Source: Cladobotryum mycophilum | Lineage: Eukaryota > Ascomycota > Sordariomycetes > Hypocreales > Hypocreaceae | Direction: 5' to 3' | Assembly: GCA_036429605.1 (NCBI GenBank) | Contig: CM071591.1 | Coordinates: forward strand, 2,976,001 to 3,040,000 | Length of the DNA: 64,000 nt | Shown: positions 23,682-33,896 of the stretch, one piece after another | How the letters are laid out: every line of letters begins with the position of its first letter | Position numbering within the stretch: position 1 is the first letter of the stretch | Translations under genes and position numbers: made by a program | Notes under the pieces: generated by a model | What the model was told of the DNA's origin: nothing | Database searches by the model: none | The model's input: only the letters and a program-made list of their open reading frames with translations

Positions 23682-24358
23682 CTGCATGTTGATCATGCAG
23701 TGAGGTCCTACCCCCTCAGGTCACAAGTTGAAGCAAAGGGTTTAAGCTCATTACATTTTGGCATTGGACATCGGCGTTACACGGCAATGAAGGATTTCAC
23801 TTGGGTGCTTATCTGAGCTGTTTGCAATTGTTTTTGCAACTGTAACCAAGGGTGTTTGGGGGTTGTTTGGAATTCTCCCTCGTCTCGGTTGAAGACGTGA
23901 CAGGGCAACAGAGTTTTGCCTATCAGAAATATTTAATTACATAGATTAGTATGCTTGAAGAGCTTCTAGGTGCAGCAGAAACGAGATTTGAAACATCTCA
24001 TTTGGCTGTAAAAAAAAACAAAACAAAAATAAAACAACTCCGTTCTGTTAGCTATATCTGAATCTGATGTGTTCTTGGTTGAGGGATGTTTAGATACTTG
24101 GTACTTGTAATAAGCGTCGCGTTGATGGCTGAGCTCTCAACACGTTGCCCCGCAATGACAGGGGAGCTCAGAGGCAGCCATCATCAAGGTGCAAGTACCA
24201 CCTACAACTTCAGTCCTACAAGGTCCATATTATCCTTCTGCCTAGAACCACTGCATCCATTTAACCTCTTACATCTTTCCTCTTAAAGAAACTCTCTCCT
24301 CATAACTCATTCCCCCTCTTACTACACTATTCACAAAACATTCGAATAAATAGTCACG
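23682..24358. other. Intergenic between NMA111 and IST1
   Basis: 677 bp of 3' flank (A-rich AAAAACAAAACAAAAAT near 24010-24035) and IST1 promoter. No gene seen. Confidence 0.4.
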
Positions 24359-25352
24359 ATGCCCTCGTCAGCCACCTGGCTTGTGAGTTGATCCACTGCC
24401 CCGCCATCGCAAACAGTGACGCAATTGTCTTGCTTTGCTTTGCTTCGATAGCTAACCTCTTCAACGATAAACAACGACAGACCAAGCTAAAGGTCCAGCT
24501 CAAGCTCGCCATCGCGCGCCTGCGCATGGTGCAGCAGCGCGACGAACAGCTCGGAAAGACGCACCGCAGGGCCATGGCCCAGCTCCTCGAGGCCGGGAAG
24601 GAAGACTCGGCGACGATCCGGGTGGAGAACATTATCCGGGCGGACATTACGAGCGAGTTGCACGAGCTGCTAGAGCTGTACTGCGAGCTTCTCCTAGCGC
24701 GCGCGGGGTTGCTAGACGGCCCCGTGTGCGATCCCGGACTGGAGGAGGCTGTCAAGAGCTTGATTTATGCGGCGCCCAAGACGGAGATCAAAGAGCTGGT
24801 GACGGTGCGGACGTTGCTGGTGGAGAAGTACGGGAAGGAGTTTGTGCTTACGGCGATGGACAATACCGATGGGAAGGTGAACGAGAAGATTGTCAAGAAG
24901 CTGAGCGTAGAGCCGCCGCGAAAGGACCTCGTTCAGGGGTATTTAGAAGAGATTGCAAAGGCGTACGGAGTGGATTGGCCGAGGCGAGGGGCGGCGACCC
25001 CACCCCCGCCAGATCTGTTGGATGACGACGATGACGAAGATACATCTTCGGGGGGCAGGCACAAAAGGTCTTGGAGGAACCTCTTGTTGCGGAGGGTAGG
25101 AAGGGATCTCTTGGAGATGAGGAGCTGAGCCGGGCGACGCCTCCGAGGGCGAGACTAGGGGAGCCGAGGAGTCCGCTGATGGTGACGCCCCCGAGAATGA
25201 CGACGGATAATGTGCATCCCAAGGTGACGTTGGGATCCGTGGAGCTTAAGCCGAGTAATAAGGAGGATGGGGCGAGGAAGAAAGAGCCGGAAGGGTCGGT
25301 ACCGGATATTAGTGACTTGGAGAGGAGGTTTGCGGCATTGAAGAAGAGGTGA
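24359..25352 (+). CDS. ist1: IST1-family ESCRT-III regulator, one frameshift
   Basis: Ist1 (DUF292) protein, an ESCRT-III-like regulator of the Vps4 ATPase in endosomal sorting. A 24-bp first exon (MPSSATWL) joins through a 98-bp intron (24383-24480) to the Ist1 core, which starts TKLKVQLKLAIARLRMVQQ and continues over the ENIIRADITSELHELLELYCELLLAR region. In the printed frame the protein runs past an acidic DDDDDED stretch into nonsense and stops at 25126-25128. With one more G in the G6 run at 25050-25055 the frame continues to 25352, ending in PDISDLERRFAALKKR. That ending matches a MIT-interacting motif of the (D/E)xxLxxRLxxLK type expected in Ist1, so the corrected frame (298 residues) is almost certainly the real one. 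Confidence 0.88.
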
Positions 25353-25767
25353 GTATTGGTAAGTTGGTTTGTGACGAGGATACAGGGGATTCATCAGATT
25401 ACACAGGAGCAATCTCGCGAGAATATCAATCTATTATGTGACTATTTTGACATTTTTTGTCCCCCTTGTCCTTTTTAAGGTATCTATTGGCTCTGAAATG
25501 GTGTTGTATATGTTTCTGAAGAGGTCGTATGGGTGGTGGTTGATTAGGTACTGGGCGGTGGCTGCCAACTTCACGTGCCCCTGGACTGCGCCTACCCGAT
25601 TTGCTTCTTGACATTTTCAAGGCTCTACCATCTTCTGATGCTTTGACTGTTCGATTTCCATCAACATCTTCATCGAAAATCATTGTCCTCGTTCGTCTTG
25701 ATCTAAACTGATTGTGGAGATAAGGATACCAGTCATTGCCCCGTCACGCAATGGTCGAGAAGACGAA
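25353..25767. other. Intergenic between IST1 and the CCHC protein gene
   Basis: 415 bp with the IST1 3' flank and the next promoter; no feature recognised. Confidence 0.35.
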
Positions 25768-27606
25768 ATGACTCCAACTGATCGTCTTTACGGGGGCTTT
25801 CTCCCCGATAACCAGACCCTGGACCTCTTGCGAACAGTCATCGGCTGCAATGGTCTCAAAACCCTGCGAGACTTTGCAAAAATGAGGCAAGATACTCTAG
25901 AAAAGCGGCTCGCGCCAAAGGAAAGGCGGCTTTTGAGAGGTAGCCTTGTTTCCATCTACACCGCGTGGCTGCGGGAGCAAGCAGCCGTCAGGTCCAAAAA
26001 GAACGTGGTCCTCATGGTGCAAGATATGTGCCGCTATCTGGAGAGGGCGGATTGTACCAAGGAAATGTGTCTCGATATTTGCGCTGATAGTTTCTGGTAC
26101 GATTTAGTGAGGCGGTATGCTAATCCCAACTCAAAGGCGGCAGAAGATGCAAAGGAGACGATGCGGTTTGTTCTGCGTTGCATTAGTGAAGAGTTTCCAC
26201 GGGCGACGGTCTGCACCCAGCCGAGGGGACAGACGCAGACGCGGGCGCTACCTTTTCCTATTCAACAGCAGAACAATAGAGTGTCATCGCACATCGAGCT
26301 CTGCTATGACGAGAACACCCCAATAAAGACTGGGGATGATGTGAGACTGGATGAAAAGTCTCCCTCACAGACAGATTATCACAGACAGTGCAACGCCGAT
26401 TCGAGATCACACTCATTTCTCCCCCTTGGGTTCGACTTGACAAAGGACTCTTGGGACACACACGTGGTCTCGCTCGAGTGGAAGGATAAGTATTCAGAAC
26501 ACGACATGGCCCTCTCAAAGGATTACATTTGTCGCAGGTGCAACGTAAAAGGTACTACTAGTACACATTTTATCCCCCGTTTGAATAAGAGGTCTAATCA
26601 GAATGCTGCAGGGCATCACATCAAAGACTGTCCAACCAACTCCGATCCAGCGTACGACCCGCTCCCGAAGCGCGGCTACGTATGCAATAAATGCGGCGCC
26701 AAGGAGAAGCATTTTATGCGAAACTGCCCGAGAAGTTGTTCAGTATCTTCTAAGGGTGATCAGGACAACTATCGTCGAGCCACTCGGGATCGGGCATGGG
26801 AAAATGAAGATGACTGGGATGAAAAGTCTGACGTTTTCATTCGAGTAGATGCTGGAGGTCAACAAGGTCAACCAGAGATAAACACGGTCAGATCGGGAAC
26901 ACCAACTGAACCCACCAGAGAATTCAGAAGCAGTAACACACTGCCGAATCGTCGAGACTTTATTGTGGCAGCGAGACCACAGGATACATTTGTAGACACC
27001 GATAAATTCTACAATGTCTCTCGCCATCGCAACGATACGCCTGTTGAGGAAGGCCGCCTGTCACCATAGAATGATGCAAGTCTTTTTTTGCCAAGATTCA
27101 TCCTAGTAGTACTAACAAGTTTATAGGACAGCGAGAGCCAAAGCCGACAAATGTCCACCGACGATGACCTTGGCGCATTGCATGGCGTCAACCATTTTCT
27201 TGCAGCCATCGGCCAGGATGAGGTAGAACCTGTAAAAGCCATGGAGTCGCGAACAATCAACGTCTACGATGAATCTCCTCGACGAGTGCCTTTTCCAAAG
27301 AGACTGAAGATGTACGTCGAAGCAATAGACCCTAGACTATCAATGGAGTCACTCTCGGTCGACTCTCCGCGAATGGCTTACAATGAAGATACCATGGAGC
27401 TCTGCAGTTCGCCAGTGGTGTCACAGGACGAGGCAGACATTGAGTTTTATGTCAGCATGAAGTCGGTCTATGGAAATCCGGCTTACCGCCCAGTCGTCCA
27501 GTCCCTGTTTCAACACAAGGACAATACCTGGATTCGGAAGATGTCACGGCCCACGGCGCTTGACATGTGGAATAAGGTGGAGGGGGAGAAGGATATTGAC
27601 AACTGA
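25768..27606 (+). CDS. CCHC zinc-knuckle protein of unknown function
   Basis: I do not recognise this gene. From the first in-frame ATG (25768) it encodes a helical N-terminal domain (about residues 1-150, Arg/Leu-rich), a disordered middle and two zinc knuckles. The first, CRRCNVKGHHIKDC, is a perfect CX2CX4HX4C only after removing a 60-bp intron (26552-26611). The second, CNKCGAKEKHFMRNC, has CX2CX5HX4C spacing. The knuckle pair with its CPTNSDPAYD linker recalls RNA-binding knuckles of Mpe1/RBBP6-type proteins, but no DWNN or RING domain is present. A third exon (27127-27606) follows a textbook TACTAAC branch and TTATAG acceptor. The matching donor is weak (GTTGAG at 27043), so the last exon might belong to a separate small gene. 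If joined, the product is 564 residues. Confidence 0.62.
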
Positions 27607-27994
27607 AAAGAGAGGGCAGGCCGAGAAGCTTGATGGGATTCATCTTTTTGGGAGATTGATCCGTCGGGTCTGTCGAACCGCAGAAGCTCAGTGCTCGACT
27701 TGAATATGATGGAAAATGCGAAAGTTTGCTGGTTGGGAGGGTAAAAAGAAGTGCTTTTACAGGTATTCCAAAGGATCAATTCGTATTTCCATGAGTTCAA
27801 ATATGCCCCGAGGCAGGGCTATGCAATATTTAGACTCTATCAAGGTTCAGACGCCCCAACGCCAGTAATGGTATCTCCCTATTCCATGTACAGAATATTA
27901 AATGCATCAGTTACAAAGTCGCGCTATACGCCCCCTTTTGGTGTGATATTATACAGAGTAGGCAGATGTAGTGCATCTAAAGCGATTGGATGCT
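27607..27994. other. Intergenic between convergent CCHC-protein and AP-2 sigma genes
   Basis: 388 bp of 3' flanks; nothing recognised. Confidence 0.35.
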
Positions 27995-28499
27995 TTATTC
28001 CAGCTTATCGAGATGCTCCAACCGCGTCAAAACCACCTGCTTGCTCGTCTCCTCGATTTCGCCAGCCAAAAACACCTCATCCAGAATGGCGTAGACCTTG
28101 TAAAAGTTGAAGACCAGGTCCAGCTCGCAGACGTTGCCGAAGAAGGCGTCGAGGACCTCGACGAAGAAGTGGATGGCTTCGAGGAAGGCGAGCTCGTTGT
28201 CGTTTGTGTCGACGCAGGCGCAGAAGAAGAGGCCCGCGTAGCGGCGGTAGACGATCTTGTTGTTGCGGAACTCGACGAAGTTGGACTGGTACTTTTGGTC
28301 GCGGGGGGCGACGAGGCGGTGGACCTCGCCCTTGAGCTTGATCTTTTGGTCGTCGGAGTAGGGGGCGTACCATTTGGCGAGGCGGGTTTTGCCCCTGTGG
28401 GAAGTTTGTGTTAGTTTGATTGGAACGGGGAGAGAAAGAGGGAGAGAGGTGAAAGGACTTGACGTACTGTCGGTTCTGGATGAGGATGAAGGAGAGCAT
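27995..28499 (-). CDS. aps2: AP-2 clathrin adaptor complex sigma subunit
   Basis: Small (sigma) chain of the AP-2 adaptor, which selects cargo for clathrin-mediated endocytosis at the plasma membrane. Exon 1 (28468-28499) encodes MLSFILIQNRQ. After a 73-bp intron (28395-28467, GTACGT..ACAG) exon 2 continues GKTRLAKWY, the conserved NNKIVYRRYAGLFFCACVD core and EAIHFFVEVLDAFFGNVCEL, to the stop at 27995-27997. The total is 143 residues, the usual AP2S1 length. The AP-2 rather than AP-1 assignment rests on the MLSFILIQNRQGKTRL start and the VFNFYKVYAILDEVFLAGEI segment. Confidence 0.95.
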
Positions 28500-29704
28500 C
28501 TTGGTATTATTGGTGCGGCTGGGTTGAAGATGGGAGGGGCCGTGGTTGATTGGAGATGGATGGATGGAGATTGAATGAATGGGATGTCGTTGAAATTAGC
28601 CTGCTACTGCTGCTTGCTGCTGCTTTGGAGGAGTGACGTGACAGCCTTTAGCATACTGGGTAGTCTAGGTACAAACTCCCCTAAAGTTAAGGGATCGTGG
28701 GGGCCGGACCGCGCGGATGTTCATAATTGGACAAGGATCCTACAAGCAAGGTGATCATCCCCCAAGTTTTTCTTGATGAAATTGTTAAGTAAGACTGAGG
28801 ATCTGATGAAGACTATCCTTGGTTTTGATCTTTTTCTTTTTCTTCTTCTTTTTTCCTTTTTTCAATTTATTCTTTTCGGGATTCAATAACTTGAGGGACC
28901 TTACTTGCTGTGTTGTCCGTCACTGAATAGTCCATGGGTAATAGGATGCTGATTAATTACCCTGTAGTACCCATCCATCCATGGAGAGCCATCCATCTCA
29001 TGACATCGTTTCTAAATGCTACTGTAACCCTCATGTCTCTGCATGGTGTTGCAACACAACCTCCACCTTTACAGAATCTTGCAGGATACAGCAGCCAATG
29101 AGATGCTGTATCTATGGGGGGTTCAAGGATCATGGATTGGCAGGCATGGGATTGGTGCGCATGTCAGTACAAAACTCCCTGGCGTTCTGGGATGGGATCA
29201 ATTCAACTCAAGTCCACTGATGAATGTTATATATAGAGTAGGGGCATCATCTAGTAGGTACATGGCATCGTATGATTATTTACAGGTATAGTACCTCTAC
29301 TATAAGCACCTGTATGGGATCGATTCGTTGTAGGCAATACCCCTCGCTTAAGCGGAACAACAGCAGATAGACCTTCTTTCCCAACATCCTGTCGCGTGAC
29401 TCTCCACTTCCCTCATTCACAAACAATGACTTCACTCCAATCGTCCATCTTCGAAAAAGACATTCCATTCCAATGTGCCCGTTTCATCTTCTGCAACTTA
29501 TCGTGATTATATATTATAATATCATATCGCTCCCTCCACCTTCTGAACGGGACGCCGATCATCAACATTTAAAGGAGGGGAGAAGGCGTCCTTCTATCGA
29601 GACACTGGCTCTCTTCATGACAATACAGACACCGACCTGGACATCACAACTCTGACGAAAAACCCTCCTGCTGCGATGCGGCGACGTATTCAGCACGTTC
29701 CAGC
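28500..29704. promoter_or_regulatory. Divergent intergenic region between AP-2 sigma and the BRE4-like gene
   Basis: 1.2 kb holding two divergent promoters. It contains a T/C-rich tract at 28830-28870, (GGATGGAT)-like repeats at 28555-28570, and a TCTAGTAGGTA element at 29250-29260. No ORF is convincing. Confidence 0.4.
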
Positions 29705-32700
29705 ATGCCAGTTTCCAAGTGTATCCAGAGGATAGCGACGGTTTTCCATGTGCAATCACAGACGGATCCTCCCTGGCAGCGCATCGTCAAATACTCCATC
29801 GCCTGCATTGCCGCCACTACCCTTGGCTTCATGCCGGAGCTGTCCTTTTGCGCGGCCTTTATGATCCCAATGACTGTCGTCTTCGCCCATCCAGGTCAGA
29901 GGTTGGGCATCACGATAGAGAACTTCCAGCAGATCATATTCGGATCTACCTTGGGTGTGTGCTGGGTGATTCTCAGCCAGTGGATAGCGAGCGAGTTCAA
30001 CGACACCAACGAGCTGGCCGCCAATATTATTAGGGGATTCTTCTACTTCATCATCTCTTTTCTTCACGCCTACATCAGATCCGTTAACCCTCACCTAGCC
30101 ACCTTTACCTTGTTCTTCTTTCTCCCTAGCATATCGACTCTCGGCATGACATCCACCCCCGATCCGTCCTTATTCGAAATGTTTCTCATCCCAGTCATCC
30201 TTGGCGGCAGCATTTCCATTACTGTCAATCTACTCATCTTCTCCGAATCATCCAACAGCCACTTGGGAAACACTACCTTGACGACCTTGTCCGAGATGGT
30301 TGACACACTTGAGCGAGCTGCCTTTTGGTTTACCACTCCTGGTGGCGACTTCGGGAGGGCCCAAGATGGGGCCGATGAACTCGATACAAAAGTTGCCGTC
30401 GAGAACAGCAGTGCTCCCATGAGCAGTAAAATACACGAGCGAGTAATATAGTATATACTCATGATGGTATCATGTATCTCGACTCTTCTCAAGTCCATCT
30501 TGAGCAGACCCTCATCATCATCAGTACCACTACATCTGAGCACACTGACAAGCTTGACCGGACGTGAGGCAAAAATTCGATCGAGGCTTGCCATGTGCAA
30601 AACTGCCCAACATATAGCTGACTGTAATATTTCCTTTTCGAAGATGCCGTCAGATGCATTGAAACCGATCAGCACGAGCCACATGACGAGCCTCGCCCAA
30701 AGCGTTATAACTCTCATCAATGCCTGCGAAGACAAATACATCGTACTTGGTGACGAAGAGACGGAACAAACTCTTGCCCAGAACAGTTTCAGTGGGACCT
30801 TGTCGGATTACTCTGAGAATTACAGCCAAACGGTTGCCTCTTCGCCAATCATACCGGAACCAAACTTCAAACTCAACACTGGCACAAGGCCAAGGCTGAG
30901 GAAAAGGAGTAGCCACTCCAGTGGGGTTGAAGAAGTGCAGCTAAACAGGCAAATCGACCTAAGCAACGCCTTCTTATTAGAATTACTTATTGTCCATGTC
31001 AGAAAGCCTATACAAGAGTTTCAAGCATCGGTCAACGCCGCAGTAGCTTTACTCATGTCCTGTCTGGCTTATTGCTACGACGTCAGGATCTTACCATCTG
31101 GCGCTCGTACTCCAAAAGGCATTCGACTGGAAGAGATTGACCTGCGAATTGACGCATTTGCTGATGCATTAGAACTTTTTGACCAGAAATCGGCAGAGCA
31201 GCTCCAGCAGATTGCCATGCATGGACCCAGTCAAGTGTTAGACTTCATGCCCCGAATGGAAACATTTCTCATTTCATCATTTCTTCTTGCTTTCCGTCAG
31301 TCATCCATGCACTTATTGAAAATGCTTCGTCACGCCCGCGAACTAGTCGAGGAGCGACAAAACCGCCCGACCATCTCGAAATTTCAGTTTCCCAAGGGAG
31401 ATACCTTGAAATGGCTATGGAGTAGAGATGAGACAGACCCCATCGCTCTACTTCAGGAGATTGGATGGGCTGGGCATAGAGCTGAAAGGCAAGACAGCTC
31501 GTCTACTTCTACTAGTAGCAGTAGTTCTTTAACTGACGAAACCGGAATCACTGGTGAGGAGGCCGGTTCCTTACACAACGAGGATGAAGAGATCTCAAGG
31601 CAAGGGGGATACAACCTCCAGTGAGGAGAGCCCCTGCAGGGAAACGCAAGCCTAAGATCCGCATATCACAAACATGGTACACGGCAGTGAATTCCTTCAA
31701 GCGGATGCAAAATTCGGGTCATGCTCTTTATGCCTTCAAACTAGCAGTTGCGATATTTCTCATCAGTTGGCCAGCTTTTGATGCCGAGTTGAGCTCATGG
31801 TATACAGATGTCCGTGGTGCCTAGGCGCCTACGCAGCTTGTACTTGTGTTCGAAGTCGCCATTGGGAGCGCGGTACTGGCCGCCGCATCCCGCGTCTTTG
31901 GTGTCATATATGGCAGTTTTGCTGCCTATGTATCGTTTGTCCTTTCTAACGGCGAGTGGCCTCCTATGCTTGGCATTTCTGTCCTTGCGATATTACCTGC
32001 AGCCTACTTCCAAGTAGCCACCGACTATGCAAAAACAGGCGCAGTCGCGATCGTAACGATGACTACGATTAGCATAGGTAACATCATTTACCCATGACTT
32101 TTCGACTCTTGAAGACTTACGTATTGTTTAGCTGCTGGAGATGGCATCATGTCAGCTTACGACGTCTTTCGCACACGCCTGTTAACGTTCATCGTTGCTG
32201 GGGCAGCATCCGTTCTTGTAGAGTTGGGTGCCGCTCGCGTGTGGGCAAGAGACCGTCTGGTCAGGTCCTTGTCCTCCACCCTACGACATATTCAAGGCAT
32301 GCACGAGGCTTTGGCGGTTGGCATCGATGAGCCCGAGAATTCAAACTTGCGCCTCCACCGTCCGGTGCATCGATTCAACCGGCATCGACAAAAGGCTCAA
32401 AACGCACTCAGGGCTGCCGAGATATTCCTCCCTTTCTGCTCTCAGGAATCATGGGGAACGGAAGACTTTAAAGTCCTCGCTCCCATTTACACAGAAATCA
32501 TCTATGTCCTCCATCAAGTGATTAATCGCATGGACAACGTAGTGCGACTTCGGGTGGCCTATGGTTCATCTGTTCTCGAGGACCTAAATTCCCAAGTGTT
32601 TTCCTACCGGCGACATGTGGCATTCATTACGAGGCTAATGTTATCCTCTGTTCATAAAACATTGAAACAAGGGATACCAATGCCTGACCACATTCCTTCG

Positions 32701-33294
32701 GCTCGTCTGGCGCAACTTCGACTCATTGAACGCGTCCGCGACATTGTTGCTCCCCAAATATTGCTCGAATCCTCCTCGACAGTGTCCTCGACAAACTTGG
32801 CTGAGATTCCGCCTCAGGTAAATGATAGAATGGCACGTATATTCGCCAAGTACAATTTTGTCTCTTGGAATGCCGGCGCGGCCGGTCGACTGGAGATTAT
32901 TGAATATCTTGAGGAACTTGTTGAGTTGATAGATCTCTTGGTCAAAGTGAAGGATGCTGGAAAGAATGATCCCGACAAGCCCACCTTTGAGGACTACGCA
33001 CTGGAGTTCGAAGCGATCAGGGCATCTATGGACAGGGTGCGCTCAGCTCGTATCCCCGCGTCCACCGTGTATAGAGAGCAAGGCACAGAAGGGTTTACGC
33101 GGGCCCTGGATGTTTCCATGCAGCTGGAGAGATTCAGGGCGCAAATTCGAATGGCTGAGAGCGCCGAGGCCGCCAACAGGGCGCACGCCGGTGAGAATGA
33201 AGCAGAAGCACCAGTGAGCTTGCAAAAGGTGTCGACGAGGATGTGGCATGAGAATGCTGCAAGGCGGAGATCGCTCAATCTTGGGGATGCGTGA
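29705..33294 (+). CDS. BRE4/FUSC-like multispanning membrane protein, frameshift plus in-frame stop
   Basis: Member of the fungal brefeldin-A-sensitivity/aromatic acid exporter-like family (FUSC-type membrane domains with DUF2421). The N-terminal membrane block (YSIACIAATTLGFMPELSF and later helices) and a long cytosolic region are followed by a second membrane block (ALYAFKLAVAIFLISWPAF ... TMTTISIG) and a soluble C-terminal domain ending at 33294. Exons by eye are 29705-30442, 30494-32077 and 32132-33294; the first intron is short (51 bp) and tentative. Two lesions exist. One base is missing in the G5 run at 31604-31608, and a TAG at 31822-31824 falls inside an otherwise open frame, where homologues as I recall them have Trp. 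Corrected length is about 1161 residues. The copy may be a pseudogene or carry assembly errors. Confidence 0.78.
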
Positions 33295-33896
33295 GCTTGG
33301 GGTCTTGGACAAGAAACTGGTTTTTAGGCCGGATCATCTGAATAATGTCGTTGACTTGAAAAGCCATATTGAGGAGTATTCTTAATCGTATAGGTATCAA
33401 TCAATATGATGGCAACTTAATTGCTCACCGTATAAACAACACATGATTAAAATGGCAAGTATTTTGCTCCACGGGATAACTGAATGACTAAACTCGTCAT
33501 TATTCTGAACTCGACGCTTAGCTAGTATATATATACGTTGGTTGACAATCCAAGCCCCCAAAAGGATCGGATCAAAATCCGTCAAAGCTAAATAAAACAA
33601 AACACTGTTATCCTCGTTTCCTGGCAATTATCCCCTGTAGACGCCGTATAGTAATTCGATCCATCACAGCATTAACTTGGACGTGTTCTCTCATATAAAA
33701 AAAAGGAAAGAAAAAAAAGGAGAAAGGGTGAAGAAGAGAAAGCCACGCGAAAGAAAAAAGAGAGAGAGAAAAAAGGAGAAAAAAGAGAAAAAGTCCCACA
33801 GGCAAAACCAGGACAAGACAAAAGGAGAAAAAAGAAAGAAAAAAGACACCTCCGTAACGTCACACCTCAACACAAGCCTTGCCTCCTGAAACCCTT
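33295..33896. other. Intergenic with long polypurine tract, convergent 3' ends
   Basis: About 600 bp between the BRE4-like stop and the SPT3 stop. From about 33700 to 33850 the + strand is almost all A and G, so the SPT3 mRNA would have a U/C-rich 3' UTR. Off-frame ORFs here are Lys/Glu- or Phe/Ser-rich artefacts of that tract. Confidence 0.6.
33698..33850 (+). repeat. Polypurine/polypyrimidine tract of about 150 bp
   Basis: A near-continuous run of A and G with blocks such as AAAAAAAAGGAGAAAGGG and GAGAGAGAGAAAAAAGGAG, broken by only a few pyrimidines (for example CCACGCG and GTCCCACAGGC). It lies just beyond the SPT3 stop. Confidence 0.85.

Noticed and set aside
28077..28499. A 140-residue Arg/Pro-rich minus-strand ORF starting at the AP-2 sigma ATG
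   Set aside because: It reads through the intron and into the wrong frame. Splicing at 28395-28467 gives the correct AP-2 sigma.
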